64,000 nt of DNA from contig JACKKG010000002.1 of NCBI GenBank assembly GCA_020637515.1, forward strand, positions 1 to 64,000, written 5' to 3'. Shown piece after piece: positions 49,556 through 58,839 of this stretch (its first letter is position 1; every line of letters begins with the position of its first letter). Both the position numbers and the translations under genes were made by a program. Source of the stretch: Rhodobacter sp. (GTDB taxonomy: Bacteria > Pseudomonadota > Alphaproteobacteria > Rhodobacterales > Rhodobacteraceae). The notes under the pieces were generated by a model, which did not search any database, had not been told where the DNA came from, and was given only the letters and a program-made list of their open reading frames with translations.

Positions 49556-50435
49556 TGTAGAGCCCCGAGGCGACGATCACGACGATGCCCGCCCAGCTCA
49601 TCGGATTGGGCCAGTCACCAAAGAACAGCCAGCCGAACAGTGCGGCGTTGACGATCTCCAGATAGTGCAGCGGGGCCAGCGTGGCCGAGGGCGCGTAGCG
49701 CAGCGCATAGGTGATCGCGATATGCGACACCGTGGCCGCCAGCCCCAGCCCGGCAAGCTGCCCCCAGACAGCCAGGGGCGGATTGCTCAGTTGCAAAAGG
49801 GGCAGGTCGGCGCCGTGACCCAGGGCCAGCACCGGCACCATCAGCGCCATGCCCATCCAGGCGGTGTGGAACTGCATCGATTCAGGCGGGTGGTCGCGCG
49901 CGATGCGGCGGGTCAGCAGCATGTAGACGGCAAAGAACCCTGCGGTCGCCAGCGGATACAGCGCAATCGCGCCGAAGATCGCGAAATTGGGCTGGATCAC
50001 CAGCAGCGCGCCCAGAAAGCCGATGACCGAGGCCAGGATCCGGCGCGGGCCAACCTGATCGCCGAACAGCAGAAAGCCCAGCGCCAGCAGGATGAAGGGT
50101 TCCACGAAGACGATCGCCAGCGCGTCGGCGATCGGCATGACCTGAACCGCCCCGACAAAGGCATAGGTCGAACCGATCAGCATGAGCGCGCGCGCCATGA
50201 GCAGCCCCGCCGATTTGGCCGACAGGCGCAGCGACTGGCGCATCACCGCCACCACCGGCGCCATCAACAGCGCCTGCACCACCATGCGGAAGAACGTCAC
50301 CTGCGTGACGGTCACCGACTGCGAGGCGAATTTCGCCGCCACGTCGATCAAGGGCGCAATGGCGCAAAAGGCCACCATCAGCACGATGCCCAATGGCACC
50401 CGGTCGGTGCTGGAAGGTGAGGCTGCAAGGGTCAT
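49482..50435 (-). CDS. DMT-family (EamA) permease
   Basis: A 317-residue inner-membrane permease with about ten hydrophobic helices and the duplicated EamA halves: LGIVLMVAFCAIAPLIDVAA and FVEPFILLALGFLLFGDQVG in the first, PLHYLEIVNAALFGWLFFGD and [20 protein letters not shown] in the second. DMT permeases export diverse metabolites; the substrate is unknown. Its 3' end overlaps the thiN 3' end by 74 bases on the opposite strand, so its last 24 codons share coding with thiN. The 240 bases after its start, up to sdaA, hold nothing I can name. Confidence 0.9.
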   Translation of the reverse strand: MTLAASPSSTDRVPLGIVLMVAFCAIAPLIDVAAKFASQSVTVTQVTFFRMVVQALLMAPVVAVMRQSLRLSAKSAGLLMARALMLIGSTYAFVGAVQVMPIADALAIVFVEPFILLALGFLLFGDQVGPRRILASVIGFLGALLVIQPNFAIFGAIALYPLATAGFFAVYMLLTRRIARDHPPESMQFHTAWMGMALMVPVLALGHGADLPLLQLSNPPLAVWGQLAGLGLAATVSHIAITYALRYAPSATLAPLHYLEIVNAALFGWLFFGDWPNPMSWAGIVVIVASGLYIIARERHLARAARRQAPPAVRPVR

Positions 50436-50676
50436 GACGCCGGACCTAAACTCCGGTTCGCGACGCGTCTACTCTGTCCGCGACCTGCCGCTCGCTTTCG
50501 CCCAAAAACCGCCGCGCGCCGGTCCGTGCCTGGGCTGGCACAGGGGGCCGCCGATCCAGGGCACCCGGCCATCCCGGCTGACAGGAAACCGATCTATCCC
50601 GCCGAGAAACCGCCGCAAGACCCGCACCGGCTGCGACAAATGCGATCACAGGCCGGTGTCTGACGTTCTTCGCCCC

Positions 50677-52050
50677 TCAGCAGTTGGGCACGTTCACCGC
50701 CAGCCCGCCCAGCGCGGTTTCCTTGTATTTCTCGCTCATGTCGGCGCCGGTCTGGCGCATCGCCTCGATGCAATTGTCGAGCGGCATGAAATGCTGCCCG
50801 TCGCCGCGCAACGCCAACGAGGCCGCACTGACGGCCTTGATCGCGCCCAGGCCGTTGCGCTCGATGCAGGGCACCTGCACCAGCCCCTTCACCGGGTCGC
50901 AGGTCATGCCCAGGTGATGCTCCAGCGCGATTTCGGCGGCGTTCTCGACCTGCTCGGGGGTGCCGCCCAGCACCGCGCAGAGCCCCGCCGCCGCCATCGC
51001 CGCGGCGCTGCCAACCTCGGCCTGACAGCCGCATTCCGCCCCGCTGATCGAGGCGTTGTGCTTGATCAACCCGCCGATCGCCGCTGCGGTCAGCAGGAAG
51101 TCCTCGACCCGGTCGTGACTGGCGCCCGGCACATGGTCCAGCCAATAGCGGATGACCGCCGGCATCACCCCGGCAGCACCGTTTGTCGGCGCCGTGACCA
51201 CCTGCCCGCCGGCCGCGTTCTCCTCGTTCACGGCCATCGCATAGGTGGACATCCAGTCGTTGATGACATGCGGTGCCGTCAGGTTCAGGCCCCGCTCGGC
51301 CAGCAGCGCATCGTGGATCGCCTTGGCACGGCGGCGCACCTTCAACCCGCCGGGCAGAATGCCCTCGCCGGCCAGGCCGCGCTCGATACAGGCGTTCATC
51401 ACCGCCCAGATGCGGTGCAGCCCGGCCTTGAGCGCCGCCTCGTCGCGCAGGCTCAACTCGTTCGCGCGCTTCATCGCGGCGATCGACAGGCCCGAGGCGC
51501 GCGCCATGTCCAGCATCGCCGCGGCGCTTTCGAACGGATAGCGCACCCTGGGGCCGGCCTGCGCCGCGGCACCGGCCGCGTGCTCGGCCTCGGTCACCAC
51601 GAAACCGCCGCCGATCGAGAAATAGGTCTCTTGCGCGATCACGTCGCCCTGTGCATCGGTCGCCATCAGGATCAGACCGTTCGCATGCCCGGCCAGCGCG
51701 GGGCCGTAATCGAACTGAAGGTCCTTGTCGGGATCGAAGGCCAGAACCGGCAGATCGGGCGGCGTGACGGTCCGTGTCGCGCGGATCGCGGCGAGCGCGG
51801 TCTCGGCCCGGTCGGCGTCGTAGCTTTCGGGCTGAAAGCCGGCCAGACCCAGGATCACCGCCCGATCGGTTGCGTGCCCGACGCCGGTAAAGGCCAGCGA
51901 GCCATGCAGCGACGCCCGCAGACCGTGCACCCGAAAGGGCGACGCCCTGAGCCGGTCCAGGAAGCGCGCCGCCGCCACCATCGGCCCCATCGTATGCGAC
52001 GACGACGGGCCGATACCGATCTTGAAAATATCGAAGACGGAGAGAAACAT
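50677..52050 (-). CDS. sdaA: L-serine ammonia-lyase (iron-sulfur type)
   Basis: SdaA deaminates L-serine to pyruvate with a [4Fe-4S] cluster. The 457-residue single-chain enzyme has both domains: the beta-like N-terminal [20 protein letters not shown] (SSHT motif) and the alpha-like half with [20 protein letters not shown], whose Cys-Gly-Cys contributes cluster ligands, plus further cysteines near [18 protein letters not shown]. The start at 52050 follows GGAGAG. A dispersed repeat and a 275-base gap separate it from the upstream dehydrogenase gene. Confidence 0.96.
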   Translation of the reverse strand: MFLSVFDIFKIGIGPSSSHTMGPMVAAARFLDRLRASPFRVHGLRASLHGSLAFTGVGHATDRAVILGLAGFQPESYDADRAETALAAIRATRTVTPPDLPVLAFDPDKDLQFDYGPALAGHANGLILMATDAQGDVIAQETYFSIGGGFVVTEAEHAAGAAAQAGPRVRYPFESAAAMLDMARASGLSIAAMKRANELSLRDEAALKAGLHRIWAVMNACIERGLAGEGILPGGLKVRRRAKAIHDALLAERGLNLTAPHVINDWMSTYAMAVNEENAAGGQVVTAPTNGAAGVMPAVIRYWLDHVPGASHDRVEDFLLTAAAIGGLIKHNASISGAECGCQAEVGSAAAMAAAGLCAVLGGTPEQVENAAEIALEHHLGMTCDPVKGLVQVPCIERNGLGAIKAVSAASLALRGDGQHFMPLDNCIEAMRQTGADMSEKYKETALGGLAVNVPNC

Positions 52051-52252
52051 GCAGATGCCCCGTTGGATTTTCTGCACCCTATCCGCCGACGGCCCGGCCC
52101 CCGCGACTGACAGCGACGCAAGGGACCCCGTTTGCGGCCAGACCCAGGGTCGGTCAGGGGGGCGCGGCCCCCTTGGTGGCGGGCCGCGAATGCCTGGCCC
52201 CGGGGTATGGGACGCCCAGGGACGGGGCCGATCGACGCCCTGTCAATCCGGC

Positions 52253-52311
52253 CCTTCTTTGTGCCGCAAATATCCTCCGGGAGGGTCCGGGAGGGTGGAA
52301 AACCCTCCCGG
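52253..52311 (-). repeat. Dispersed intergenic repeat, copy 5 (inverted)
   Basis: On the minus strand a strong hairpin (CCGGGAGGGT/ACCCTCCCGG, 52287-52311) is followed by the core CCGGAGGATATTTGCGGCAC and AAAGAAGG (to 52253). It starts 15 bases after the ALDH stop and points toward sdaA, as in the other copies. Together with 52051-52252 it makes up the 275-base gap; I see no further feature there. Confidence 0.75.
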
Positions 52312-52325
52312 CGGGGTCCGCACGC

Positions 52326-53831
52326 TCAGACGTCGAAACGAACGCCCTGCGCCAGCGGCAGCGAGGCCGAGTGGTTGACGGTGTTCGTGGCGCGGCGCAT
52401 GTAGCCCTTCCAGGCGTCCGAACCGCTCTCGCGACCGCCGCCGGTTTCCTTCTCGCCGCCGAACGCGCCGCCGATCTCGGCGCCCGAGGGGCCGATGTTG
52501 ACGTTGGCGATCCCGCAATCCGAGCGTTGCAGGAAGTCCTCGGCCTCGCGCAGGTTCAACGTGAAGATGCACGACGACAGGCCCTGTGGCACGTCGTTTT
52601 GCAGCGCAAGGGCCTCGTCGAAGTCCTCGTAGCCCATGACATAGAGGATCGGCGCAAAGGTTTCCTCGCGCACCACCGCGGTCTGGCCGGGCATTTCGAC
52701 GATGGCCGGTTCGACATAGGCACCGCCCTGCGGCGCGCCCGAGGCCGCGCGGCCGCCGTGGACGATACCGCCATCCGCGCGCGCGCGGTCGAGCGCCGCC
52801 TGCATCCGCTCGTGCGAGGCGGCATCGACCAGCGGCCCGACCAGCGTCGTGGCCTTGCGCGGGTCGCCGATGGGCAGGCTGGCATAGGCGCGGATCAGCC
52901 GCTCCAGCAGCGCGTCGCGGATCGAATGGTGCACGATCAGGCGGCGCAACGAGGTGCAGCGCTGCCCGGCCGTGCCCACGGCTGAAAAGACGATCGCGCG
53001 CACCGCCATTTCCAGGTCCGCCGAGGGCGCGACAATCATGGCGTTGTTGCCGCCGAGTTCCAGGATCGACCGGCCGAAACGGCTGGCCACCGCCGGGCCG
53101 ACGATGCGCCCCATGCGGGTCGAGCCGGTGGCCGAGACCAGCGGCACCGCGGGCGCGGCGGTCAGCGCGGCGCCCAGATCGGCGCCGCCGATGACGACCT
53201 GCATCAGGCCCTCGGGGGCGTCGTCGCCAAAGCGCGCCACCGCGCGGGCAAAGATCGCCGCGCAGGCCAGCGCGGTCAGCGGCGTCTTTTCCGACGGTTT
53301 CCAGATCACGGGATCGCCGCAGACCAGCGCCAGCGCGGCGTTCCACGACCACACCGCGACCGGAAAGTTGAACGCCGTGATGACCGCCGCCGGGCCCAGC
53401 GGGTGCCAGGTTTCGCGCATCACGTGGCCCGGCCGTTCCGAGGCGATGGTCAGCCCGTAGAGCTGGCGCGACAGGCCCACGGCAAAGTCGCAGATGTCGA
53501 TCATCTCCTGCACTTCGCCCAGCCCTTCGGACACGATCTTGCCGGCCTCGAGCGTGACCAGCGCGCCCAGCGCCGCTTTTGCCGCGCGCAATTCTTCGCC
53601 CAGCAGGCGCACCAGCTCGCCGCGCCGGGGCGCGGGCACGCGGCGCCAGGCCTCGAAGGCGGCGGTGGCGCGGCCGATCACGGCGGGCATGTCGGCCAGC
53701 GGGGTTTCGGCGATTCGGGCAATCTCGGCCCCGTCGATGGGGCTGTGCACCGCCAGGGTCCCGCCGGACAGCGTGGCGGCGTCGAAGCCGCAGGCGGCGA
53801 GGATCTCGGCGGCGGAAGGCAGGTCGGTCAT
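52326..53831 (-). CDS. ALDH7-type aldehyde dehydrogenase (piperideine-6-carboxylate dehydrogenase-like)
   Basis: A 501-residue NAD(P)-dependent aldehyde dehydrogenase. It has the catalytic Glu in LELGGNNAMIV and the nucleophilic Cys in GTAGQRCTSLRRLIVH, plus FAPILYVMGYEDFDEALALQ and the C-terminal EIGGAFGGEKETGGGRESGS with SDAWKGYMRR. The AGQRCTS..R and ELGGNNA combination points to ALDH7, whose bacterial members oxidise aminoadipate semialdehyde in lysine or pipecolate breakdown. Substrate specificity is not proven. The start at 53831 matches the family N-terminus. No lysine-pathway neighbours are present. Confidence 0.88.
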   Translation of the reverse strand: MTDLPSAAEILAACGFDAATLSGGTLAVHSPIDGAEIARIAETPLADMPAVIGRATAAFEAWRRVPAPRRGELVRLLGEELRAAKAALGALVTLEAGKIVSEGLGEVQEMIDICDFAVGLSRQLYGLTIASERPGHVMRETWHPLGPAAVITAFNFPVAVWSWNAALALVCGDPVIWKPSEKTPLTALACAAIFARAVARFGDDAPEGLMQVVIGGADLGAALTAAPAVPLVSATGSTRMGRIVGPAVASRFGRSILELGGNNAMIVAPSADLEMAVRAIVFSAVGTAGQRCTSLRRLIVHHSIRDALLERLIRAYASLPIGDPRKATTLVGPLVDAASHERMQAALDRARADGGIVHGGRAASGAPQGGAYVEPAIVEMPGQTAVVREETFAPILYVMGYEDFDEALALQNDVPQGLSSCIFTLNLREAEDFLQRSDCGIANVNIGPSGAEIGGAFGGEKETGGGRESGSDAWKGYMRRATNTVNHSASLPLAQGVRFDV

Positions 53832-53915
53832 GGGATACTCCGGTTCATTCGGCGCGCAGGATAGGGGGGATGCGCGGCGGACGAAAGGGGGGGGGCGTTG
53901 AACGCGAGGGCCGAA

Positions 53916-53946
53916 AACGAAAAGACCCCCGGTCGGGCCGGGGGTC
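53916..53946 (-). terminator. Intrinsic terminator after the corrinoid protein gene
   Basis: Minus-strand hairpin GACCCCCGG-CCCGA-CCGGGGGTC followed by TTTTCGTTTTC. It lies 28 bases past the stop of the corrinoid protein and 85 bases before the ALDH start. Confidence 0.9.
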
Positions 53947-53973
53947 CTGTTGCGTTCGGAGAATGGCCGCGAT

Positions 53974-54678
53974 TCAGGCCCGCGCGGCGCCCTGGTTGTG
54001 CTTGCGCGCGACCAGCATCTTTGCGGTTTCCACCGCGACCGCGGCATCGCGGCAATAGGCGTCGGCGCCAATGGCGCGGCCGAATTCCTCGTTCAGGGGG
54101 GCGCCGCCCACCAGCACGATGATGTCGTCGCGCCGGCCGGTTTCCTTGAGCGTGTCGATCACGACCTTCATGTAGGGCATGGTCGTGGTCAGCAGCGCCG
54201 ACATGCCCAGGATATCCGCGTCCTCGGCTTCCAGCGCATCGAGGTATTTTTCGACCGGGTTGTTGATACCCAGGTCCACCACCTCGAAGCCGGCGCCTTC
54301 CATCATCATGCCGACAAGGTTCTTGCCGATGTCGTGGATGTCGCCCTTGACGGTGCCGATCACCATCTTGCCCATGCGCGGCGCGCCGGTTTCGGCCAGA
54401 AGCGGCTTGAGGATCGCCATGCCCGCCTTCATGGCGTTGGCAGCAAGCAGCACTTCGGGCACGAACAGGATGCCGTCGCGAAAGTCGTGGCCGACGATCG
54501 TCATGCCGGCGACCAGGGCCTTGGTCAGCACGTCATAAGGGGTCCACTCGCGTCCCAGCAGGATGTTCACGCCTTCCTCGATCTCGTCCTTGAGACCGTC
54601 GTAAAGGTCGTCCATCATCTGCGACACAAGTTCCTCGTCGTTCAGTTCGGACAGGATGATGTCGTCGTCGTCGGACAT
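53974..54678 (-). CDS. Corrinoid (cobalamin-binding) protein, methyltransferase carrier type
   Basis: A 234-residue stand-alone B12-binding protein. A four-helix cap (NDEELVSQMMDDLYDGLKDE, LTKALVAGMTIVGHDFRDGI, LFVPEVLLAANAMKAGMAIL) precedes a Rossmann domain with the cobalamin motif GDIHDIGKNLVGMMMEGAGF (D-x-H-x-x-G) and the S-x-L and GG segments SALLTTTMPYMKVVIDTL and VLVGGAPLNEEFGRAI. Such proteins shuttle methyl groups between methyltransferases. In Rhodobacterales a related protein is part of a split methionine synthase; that role is inference here. No methyltransferase partner lies next to it. It diverges from the SOS-linked radical SAM gene. Confidence 0.9.
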   Translation of the reverse strand: MSDDDDIILSELNDEELVSQMMDDLYDGLKDEIEEGVNILLGREWTPYDVLTKALVAGMTIVGHDFRDGILFVPEVLLAANAMKAGMAILKPLLAETGAPRMGKMVIGTVKGDIHDIGKNLVGMMMEGAGFEVVDLGINNPVEKYLDALEAEDADILGMSALLTTTMPYMKVVIDTLKETGRRDDIIVLVGGAPLNEEFGRAIGADAYCRDAAVAVETAKMLVARKHNQGAARA

Positions 54679-54809
54679 GGCGCGGTTCCCTGAAAAGCGT
54701 GTCTTGTTTCGTCAATGCGGCAGATGCGCCAGTTTCACTGATCCATTCCCGACATGCGCCGGATGAAAGACGACCACAAGGTCTTGTTTGCGTCGCGGAC
54801 TTGAAAAAT

Positions 54810-54824
54810 GTTCATCATATGTTC
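54810..54824 (+). promoter_or_regulatory. SOS (LexA) box, GTTC-N7-GTTC
   Basis: GTTCATCATATGTTC matches the alphaproteobacterial LexA operator GTTC-N7-GTTC exactly. It lies 12 bases before the radical SAM start codon and 131 bases before the divergent corrinoid gene, so it is best placed to repress the radical SAM gene. Confidence 0.7.
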
Positions 54825-54836
54825 ATCATTCGACTC

Positions 54837-55925
54837 ATGGTGACACCCCTGCCCCCCAAAGATCCGACGCTCCGTGCCCGCGCCCGTGGCACGACCGCGC
54901 AGCCGGCGCCACGCTTTGAGTCAGAGCGGCGCGAATGGGCGCATGACGGCTGGGACCTGCCCGAGGACGACCGCCTGGTGACGCGCGAGGTGGCGATCGA
55001 GCGGCCGCGCAGCGTGATTTCCTGGAATCAGTCGCCGGACCTGGGGTTCGACCGTGCCCTCAACCCCTATCGCGGTTGCGAACACGGGTGCATCTATTGC
55101 TATGCGCGCCCGTCGCACGCCTATCTGGGCCTTTCGCCGGGGCTGGATTTCGAAACCCGGCTGATCGCACGACCGGATGCGGCGCGGGTGCTCGAACGCG
55201 AACTGGCCAAGCCCGGCTACCGAGTCGCGCCGCTGGCGCTGGGATCGAACACCGATCCCTGGCAGCCCATCGAACAGCACCACCGGATCACCCGCAGCGT
55301 GCTCGAGGTGCTGCGCGACTGGCAGCATCCGGTGACGATCACCACGCGCGGCGCCCTGGTCGAGCGCGATCTCGATCTGCTGGCCGGGATGGCGGCCCGG
55401 GGGCTGGTCGAGGTCGGGGTCAGCGTGACCACGCTGGACCCGGGCCTGGCCCGCGCGATGGAGCCCCGCGCGCCCGCCCCGGCACGGCGGCTGGCGATCA
55501 TCCGTGCGCTCAGCGACGCGGGGATCCCGGTGCGGCTGATGATGGGCCCTCTGGTGCCCGGTCTCAGCGACCACGAGGCCGAGGCGATCCTCGCCGCCGG
55601 GCGCGCGGCGGGCGCGCGCGTGGCCTGGTGGGCCTTTGTGCGCCTGCCCGGCGAGGTCGGCGCGCTGTTTCGCGACTGGCTCGAACGGGTGCGGCCCGGA
55701 CAGGCGGCCAAGGTCATGAAGCTGGTGCGCGAAATGCGCGGCGGCCGGGACAACGACCCGGCGTTTCACAGCCGGTTCCGGGGCCAGGGCGCCTATGCCG
55801 ACATGGTCGCGGCGCGCATCCGCGTGGCGCGCAAACGGCTGGCCTACGAGGCCGCGCTGCCGCCGCTCGATTGCAGCCAGTTCCGCAGGCCGCCGCGGGC
55901 CGGGGACCAGTTGAGCCTGTTCTGA
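54837..55925 (+). CDS. PA0069-type radical SAM protein (SplB-like)
   Basis: A 362-residue radical SAM enzyme with the cluster motif GCEHGCIYCYARPSHAYLGL (C-x3-C-x2-C) and a SAM-binding segment (VAPLALGSNTDPWQPIEQHH). It belongs to the group related to spore photoproduct lyase (COG1533), whose members in non-sporulating bacteria are not assigned a substrate. The start MVTPLPPKDPTLRARARG at 54837 follows the SOS box by 12 bases; the longer open frame upstream crosses the operator. The SOS box supports a DNA-repair or damage-response role. A GC hairpin without U-tract lies after the stop (about 55938-55957). Confidence 0.88.
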   Translation: MVTPLPPKDPTLRARARGTTAQPAPRFESERREWAHDGWDLPEDDRLVTREVAIERPRSVISWNQSPDLGFDRALNPYRGCEHGCIYCYARPSHAYLGLSPGLDFETRLIARPDAARVLERELAKPGYRVAPLALGSNTDPWQPIEQHHRITRSVLEVLRDWQHPVTITTRGALVERDLDLLAGMAARGLVEVGVSVTTLDPGLARAMEPRAPAPARRLAIIRALSDAGIPVRLMMGPLVPGLSDHEAEAILAAGRAAGARVAWWAFVRLPGEVGALFRDWLERVRPGQAAKVMKLVREMRGGRDNDPAFHSRFRGQGAYADMVAARIRVARKRLAYEAALPPLDCSQFRRPPRAGDQLSLF

Positions 55926-55973
55926 ACGACCGGACCAGGGCCCGCGCGAACGGGCCCCGGTGTCTGGCGGGGG

Positions 55974-56243
55974 TCAGCGGCAGCGCCGGGTGTAATACTG
56001 GCCGCGACCGTTGGAATAGGCGCATTCGCCGGTGCGGGCGTTGCGCGCGACCATGACGCCGGCGGCAGCGCCACCCAGCGCGGCGACGATGGTCCAGTTC
56101 GGATTGGCGTTGAACGCGCTGGCCAGAAGCAGCCCGCCGGCCGCGCCGGCAAGACCGCCAACCGCGTCGCGTTCGTTCGCGGTCATCGTGCAGCCACCCA
56201 AAGCGGTGGACGCGACGACCAGAGCAACGAGAACAAATTTCAT
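55974..56243 (-). CDS. Small glycine-zipper lipoprotein
   Basis: An 89-residue lipoprotein. The signal peptide MKFVLVALVVASTALGGCTM ends in the lipobox ALGGC. The mature part has a glycine-zipper helix pair (VGGLAGAAGGLLLASAFNA, VAALGGAAAGVMVARNA), then CAYSNGRGQYYTRRCR with two cysteines. It resembles the outer-membrane glycine-zipper lipoproteins seen in many alphaproteobacteria. It converges with the radical SAM gene. The start at 56243 is set by the signal peptide; upstream in-frame codons are not plausible. Confidence 0.85.
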   Translation of the reverse strand: MKFVLVALVVASTALGGCTMTANERDAVGGLAGAAGGLLLASAFNANPNWTIVAALGGAAAGVMVARNARTGECAYSNGRGQYYTRRCR

Positions 56244-56388
56244 GCAAACCTCCATGGGATGAGCCTGCTCGACATTACCCGCACAATCGGCGCCGCCTAG
56301 GGCCATCGCAACGGGTCGGCACAAACCCGCCGCAGGCGCGTGGCTCGTTCGGGGTTCGGGGGCGCAAGGGGGCGCAACGGGGTGGCGG

Positions 56389-57060
56389 TCAGTCCTCGAA
56401 CAGTTCCGACTGGCCGTCGGGGGCGTCGGCGTCCTCGTCCGCGTCGTGCAATGGCGCGCCGGGCATTCCGCGGCTGTCCAGAAGGCCCGCTTCGCGCAGT
56501 TCCTTCAGCCCCGGCAGGTCGCGCGCGGTTTCCAGCCCGAAGTGATCGAGGAACGCATCCGTCACCACAAAGGTCAGCGGGCGGCCCGGGGTCAGGCGGC
56601 GACGGCCAAAGCGGATCCAGCCCATCTCCATCAACTGGTCGATGGTCCCGCGCGACAGCGACACGCCGCGGATTTCCTCGATCTCGGCGCGGGTTACCGG
56701 GGCGTGATAGGCGACGATTGCCAGCGTCTCGATCGCGGCGCGCGACAGGCGGCGGGTTTCGACCTGCTCGGTGCGCATCAGCCACCCCAGATCCGGCGCG
56801 GTGCGCATCGCCCAGCCGTCGCCGACGCGCACCAGATGCACCCCGCGCCCGGCATAGCGCGAGCGCAGATGCACCAACGCCTCGGCAACGTCGCAGCCCT
56901 CGGGCAGGCGTTTGGCGAGTTCCGCCGCCGAGACCGGCTCGGCCGAGGCAAAGAGTATCGCCTCGATCATGCGTTCCTGCTCGCCCATGGGCGGCACCGG
57001 GAACAGGCCCGGGGTGGCGTTCGGATCGCGGGCGACGGTGGGGTCGGTGTCGTCGGTCAT
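56389..57060 (-). CDS. scpB: Segregation and condensation protein B
   Basis: ScpB binds ScpA to close the Smc condensin ring. The 223-residue protein has the tandem winged-helix layout: EQERMIEAILFASAEPVSAA and ELAKRLPEGCDVAEALVHLR, then LSRAAIETLAIVAYHAPVTR with AEIEEIRGVSLSRGTIDQLM, ending in an acidic tail DADEDADAPDGQSELFED. The start at 57060 shares ATGA with the scpA stop. It is the most downstream gene of the dgt-argS-SPOR-nagZ-scpAB run. Confidence 0.95.
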   Translation of the reverse strand: MTDDTDPTVARDPNATPGLFPVPPMGEQERMIEAILFASAEPVSAAELAKRLPEGCDVAEALVHLRSRYAGRGVHLVRVGDGWAMRTAPDLGWLMRTEQVETRRLSRAAIETLAIVAYHAPVTRAEIEEIRGVSLSRGTIDQLMEMGWIRFGRRRLTPGRPLTFVVTDAFLDHFGLETARDLPGLKELREAGLLDSRGMPGAPLHDADEDADAPDGQSELFED

Positions 57061-57848
57061 CGGGCCTCGTTCGGGCGCAGGCGCAGGCGGATCGGCGCAA
57101 AGGTTTCCGACTGGCGGAGGTCCAGTTGCCCCTGTTTCGCCAGTTCGAGGGACGCGGCAAAGGTCGAGGCCAGCGCCGAGCGCCGCCGCGCGCCGGCCGC
57201 GCGCCACCCGGGCGGCAGGAAACCGGCCAGGTCGGACCAGTCCACCGCGTGGCCGATCATGCCCCTGAGCCGCTCGAGCGCGGTTTCGAGCGGATAGATA
57301 TCCGTCCGGTCAAAGGCATAGGGGCGGAATTCGTCCTTGGTGCGGATGCGCGCATAGGCCTGGATCAGGTCCAGCAAGCTCGCCGTATGCTGGGTGCGCT
57401 TTTCGATGGCCTGGGTTTCGGGCGCGCCGCGGGCAAAGAATTCGCGCCCCAGCCGGTCGCGCCCCATGAGCCGCCCCGCCGCCTCGCGCATGGCCTCGAG
57501 CCGCTCAAGCTGGAACGCCAGATGGGCGGCCAGATCCTCGGCCGAGGGGCCCTCTTCGCCGGGGTCGGGCGGCAGCAACAGGCGCGATTTCAGGAACGCC
57601 AGCCAGGCCGCCATCACCAGGTAATCCGCCGCCAGCTCGATCCTGAGGGCGCGCGCGGCCTCGACAAAACGCAGGTATTGTTCCGACAGTTGCAGCACCG
57701 AAATGCGCCTGAGGTCCACCTTCTGGCGCCGCGACAGCGTGAGCAGCAGGTCAAGCGGCCCCTCGAACCCGTCCACATCGACGATCAGCGCCTCGTCCTC
57801 GAGACGGGCGGCGACGCTGGATTCGGCGCCTTCCTCGAACTCGGACAT
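57057..57848 (-). CDS. scpA: Segregation and condensation protein A
   Basis: ScpA is the kleisin that bridges the two Smc heads. The 263-residue protein has the N-terminal VDVDGFEGPLDLLLTLSRRQ, VDLRRISVLQLSEQYLRFVE and ADYLVMAAWLAFLKSRLLLP, and a C-terminal winged-helix segment (ALASTFAASLELAKQGQLDL). It overlaps scpB by four bases and follows nagZ by 6 bases, a layout conserved in Rhodobacterales. Confidence 0.95.
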   Translation of the reverse strand: MSEFEEGAESSVAARLEDEALIVDVDGFEGPLDLLLTLSRRQKVDLRRISVLQLSEQYLRFVEAARALRIELAADYLVMAAWLAFLKSRLLLPPDPGEEGPSAEDLAAHLAFQLERLEAMREAAGRLMGRDRLGREFFARGAPETQAIEKRTQHTASLLDLIQAYARIRTKDEFRPYAFDRTDIYPLETALERLRGMIGHAVDWSDLAGFLPPGWRAAGARRRSALASTFAASLELAKQGQLDLRQSETFAPIRLRLRPNEAR

Positions 57849-57854
57849 GGGGCG

Positions 57855-58832
57855 TCACACCTGCGGGTTGCTCAGGCGATCAAGTTCGGCGGTGGCGGCG
57901 GCAATGTCAATCGGCGCGGGCACCCGACGGGCCGCAAGCGCGGTTTCGGCGCGCCAAGGGGCGCCCAGCGCCCCCGAGGCCGCGACGACGCCCTCCATCT
58001 CGGCCAGGTCGCCCGAACAGTGCAGCACCAGGTCGCAACCCGCCGCGATCGCCCGCGCGGCCCGGTCGGGCAAGGTGCCGGGCAGCGCGTTCATCGAAAG
58101 GTCATCCGTCATCAGAAGCCCCCCGAACCCCAGCGTCTCGCGCAGGTAGCGCAGCACGACGGGCGACAGGGTGGCCGGCGTCTCAGGGTCCAGGGCCTCG
58201 ATCACCATATGGCCGGTCATGCCCAGCGGCAGGTCCGCCAGCGCCCGCACCGGGGCGAAGTCGCGCGCAACCAGCGCATCGAGCGGCTGCGTGCAGCGCG
58301 GCAGGGTCAGGTGGCTGTCGGCGTTGGCGGCGCCGTGCCCGGGCAGGTGCTTGAGCACCGGCAACACGCCGCCCGCCAGCAACCCCTCGGCCGCCGCGCG
58401 GGCCTTGGCCGCGACGTCGGCCGGATCGTCGGACCAGACGCGGCGCCGAAGAAACGGGTGCGTGTCGGGGCCCGCCACGTCGATCACCGGCGCGCAGTTT
58501 CCGTCCACGCCGACGGCGCGCAATTCGGCCGCCATCAGCCGGTGTCGCAGGCGGATCGCCGCCGCGTCGCCGCGCTGGGCGCAGGCGTCGGGCCAGTCGC
58601 GGGCCAGGGGCGGGCGCAGGCGCTGGACGGTGCCGCCCTCCTGATCCATGAACACCGGCGCATCCCGGCCGACCGCGTCGCGCAGCGCGCCGGTCAGGGC
58701 GCGCAACTGCGCGGCGTCCAGGACGTTGCGGCGGAACAGGATGAATCCCCAGGGGTCTGCCTGACGAAAGAACGCGGCCTCGTCGCGGGACAGGACCGGG
58801 CCCGCGCAGCCCAGGATGGTCGCGCCGGTCAT
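57855..58832 (-). CDS. nagZ: Beta-N-acetylhexosaminidase (GH3)
   Basis: NagZ removes GlcNAc from muropeptides during cytoplasmic peptidoglycan recycling. The 325-residue GH3 enzyme has FMDQEGGTVQRLRPPL, the KHLPGHGAANADSH motif (His of the acid/base dyad) and the nucleophile in LLMTDDLSMNALPG. Length is normal for NagZ. It lies between a SPOR-domain protein (7 bases upstream) and scpA (6 bases downstream), pointing to one transcript. Confidence 0.95.
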   Translation of the reverse strand: MTGATILGCAGPVLSRDEAAFFRQADPWGFILFRRNVLDAAQLRALTGALRDAVGRDAPVFMDQEGGTVQRLRPPLARDWPDACAQRGDAAAIRLRHRLMAAELRAVGVDGNCAPVIDVAGPDTHPFLRRRVWSDDPADVAAKARAAAEGLLAGGVLPVLKHLPGHGAANADSHLTLPRCTQPLDALVARDFAPVRALADLPLGMTGHMVIEALDPETPATLSPVVLRYLRETLGFGGLLMTDDLSMNALPGTLPDRAARAIAAGCDLVLHCSGDLAEMEGVVAASGALGAPWRAETALAARRVPAPIDIAAATAELDRLSNPQV

Positions 58833-58839
58833 CCCCGGC

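Noticed and set aside
55938..55957. Terminator after the radical SAM gene
   Set aside because: There is a GC hairpin (GGGCCCG/CGGGCCC), but no U-tract on either strand, so it is only noted.
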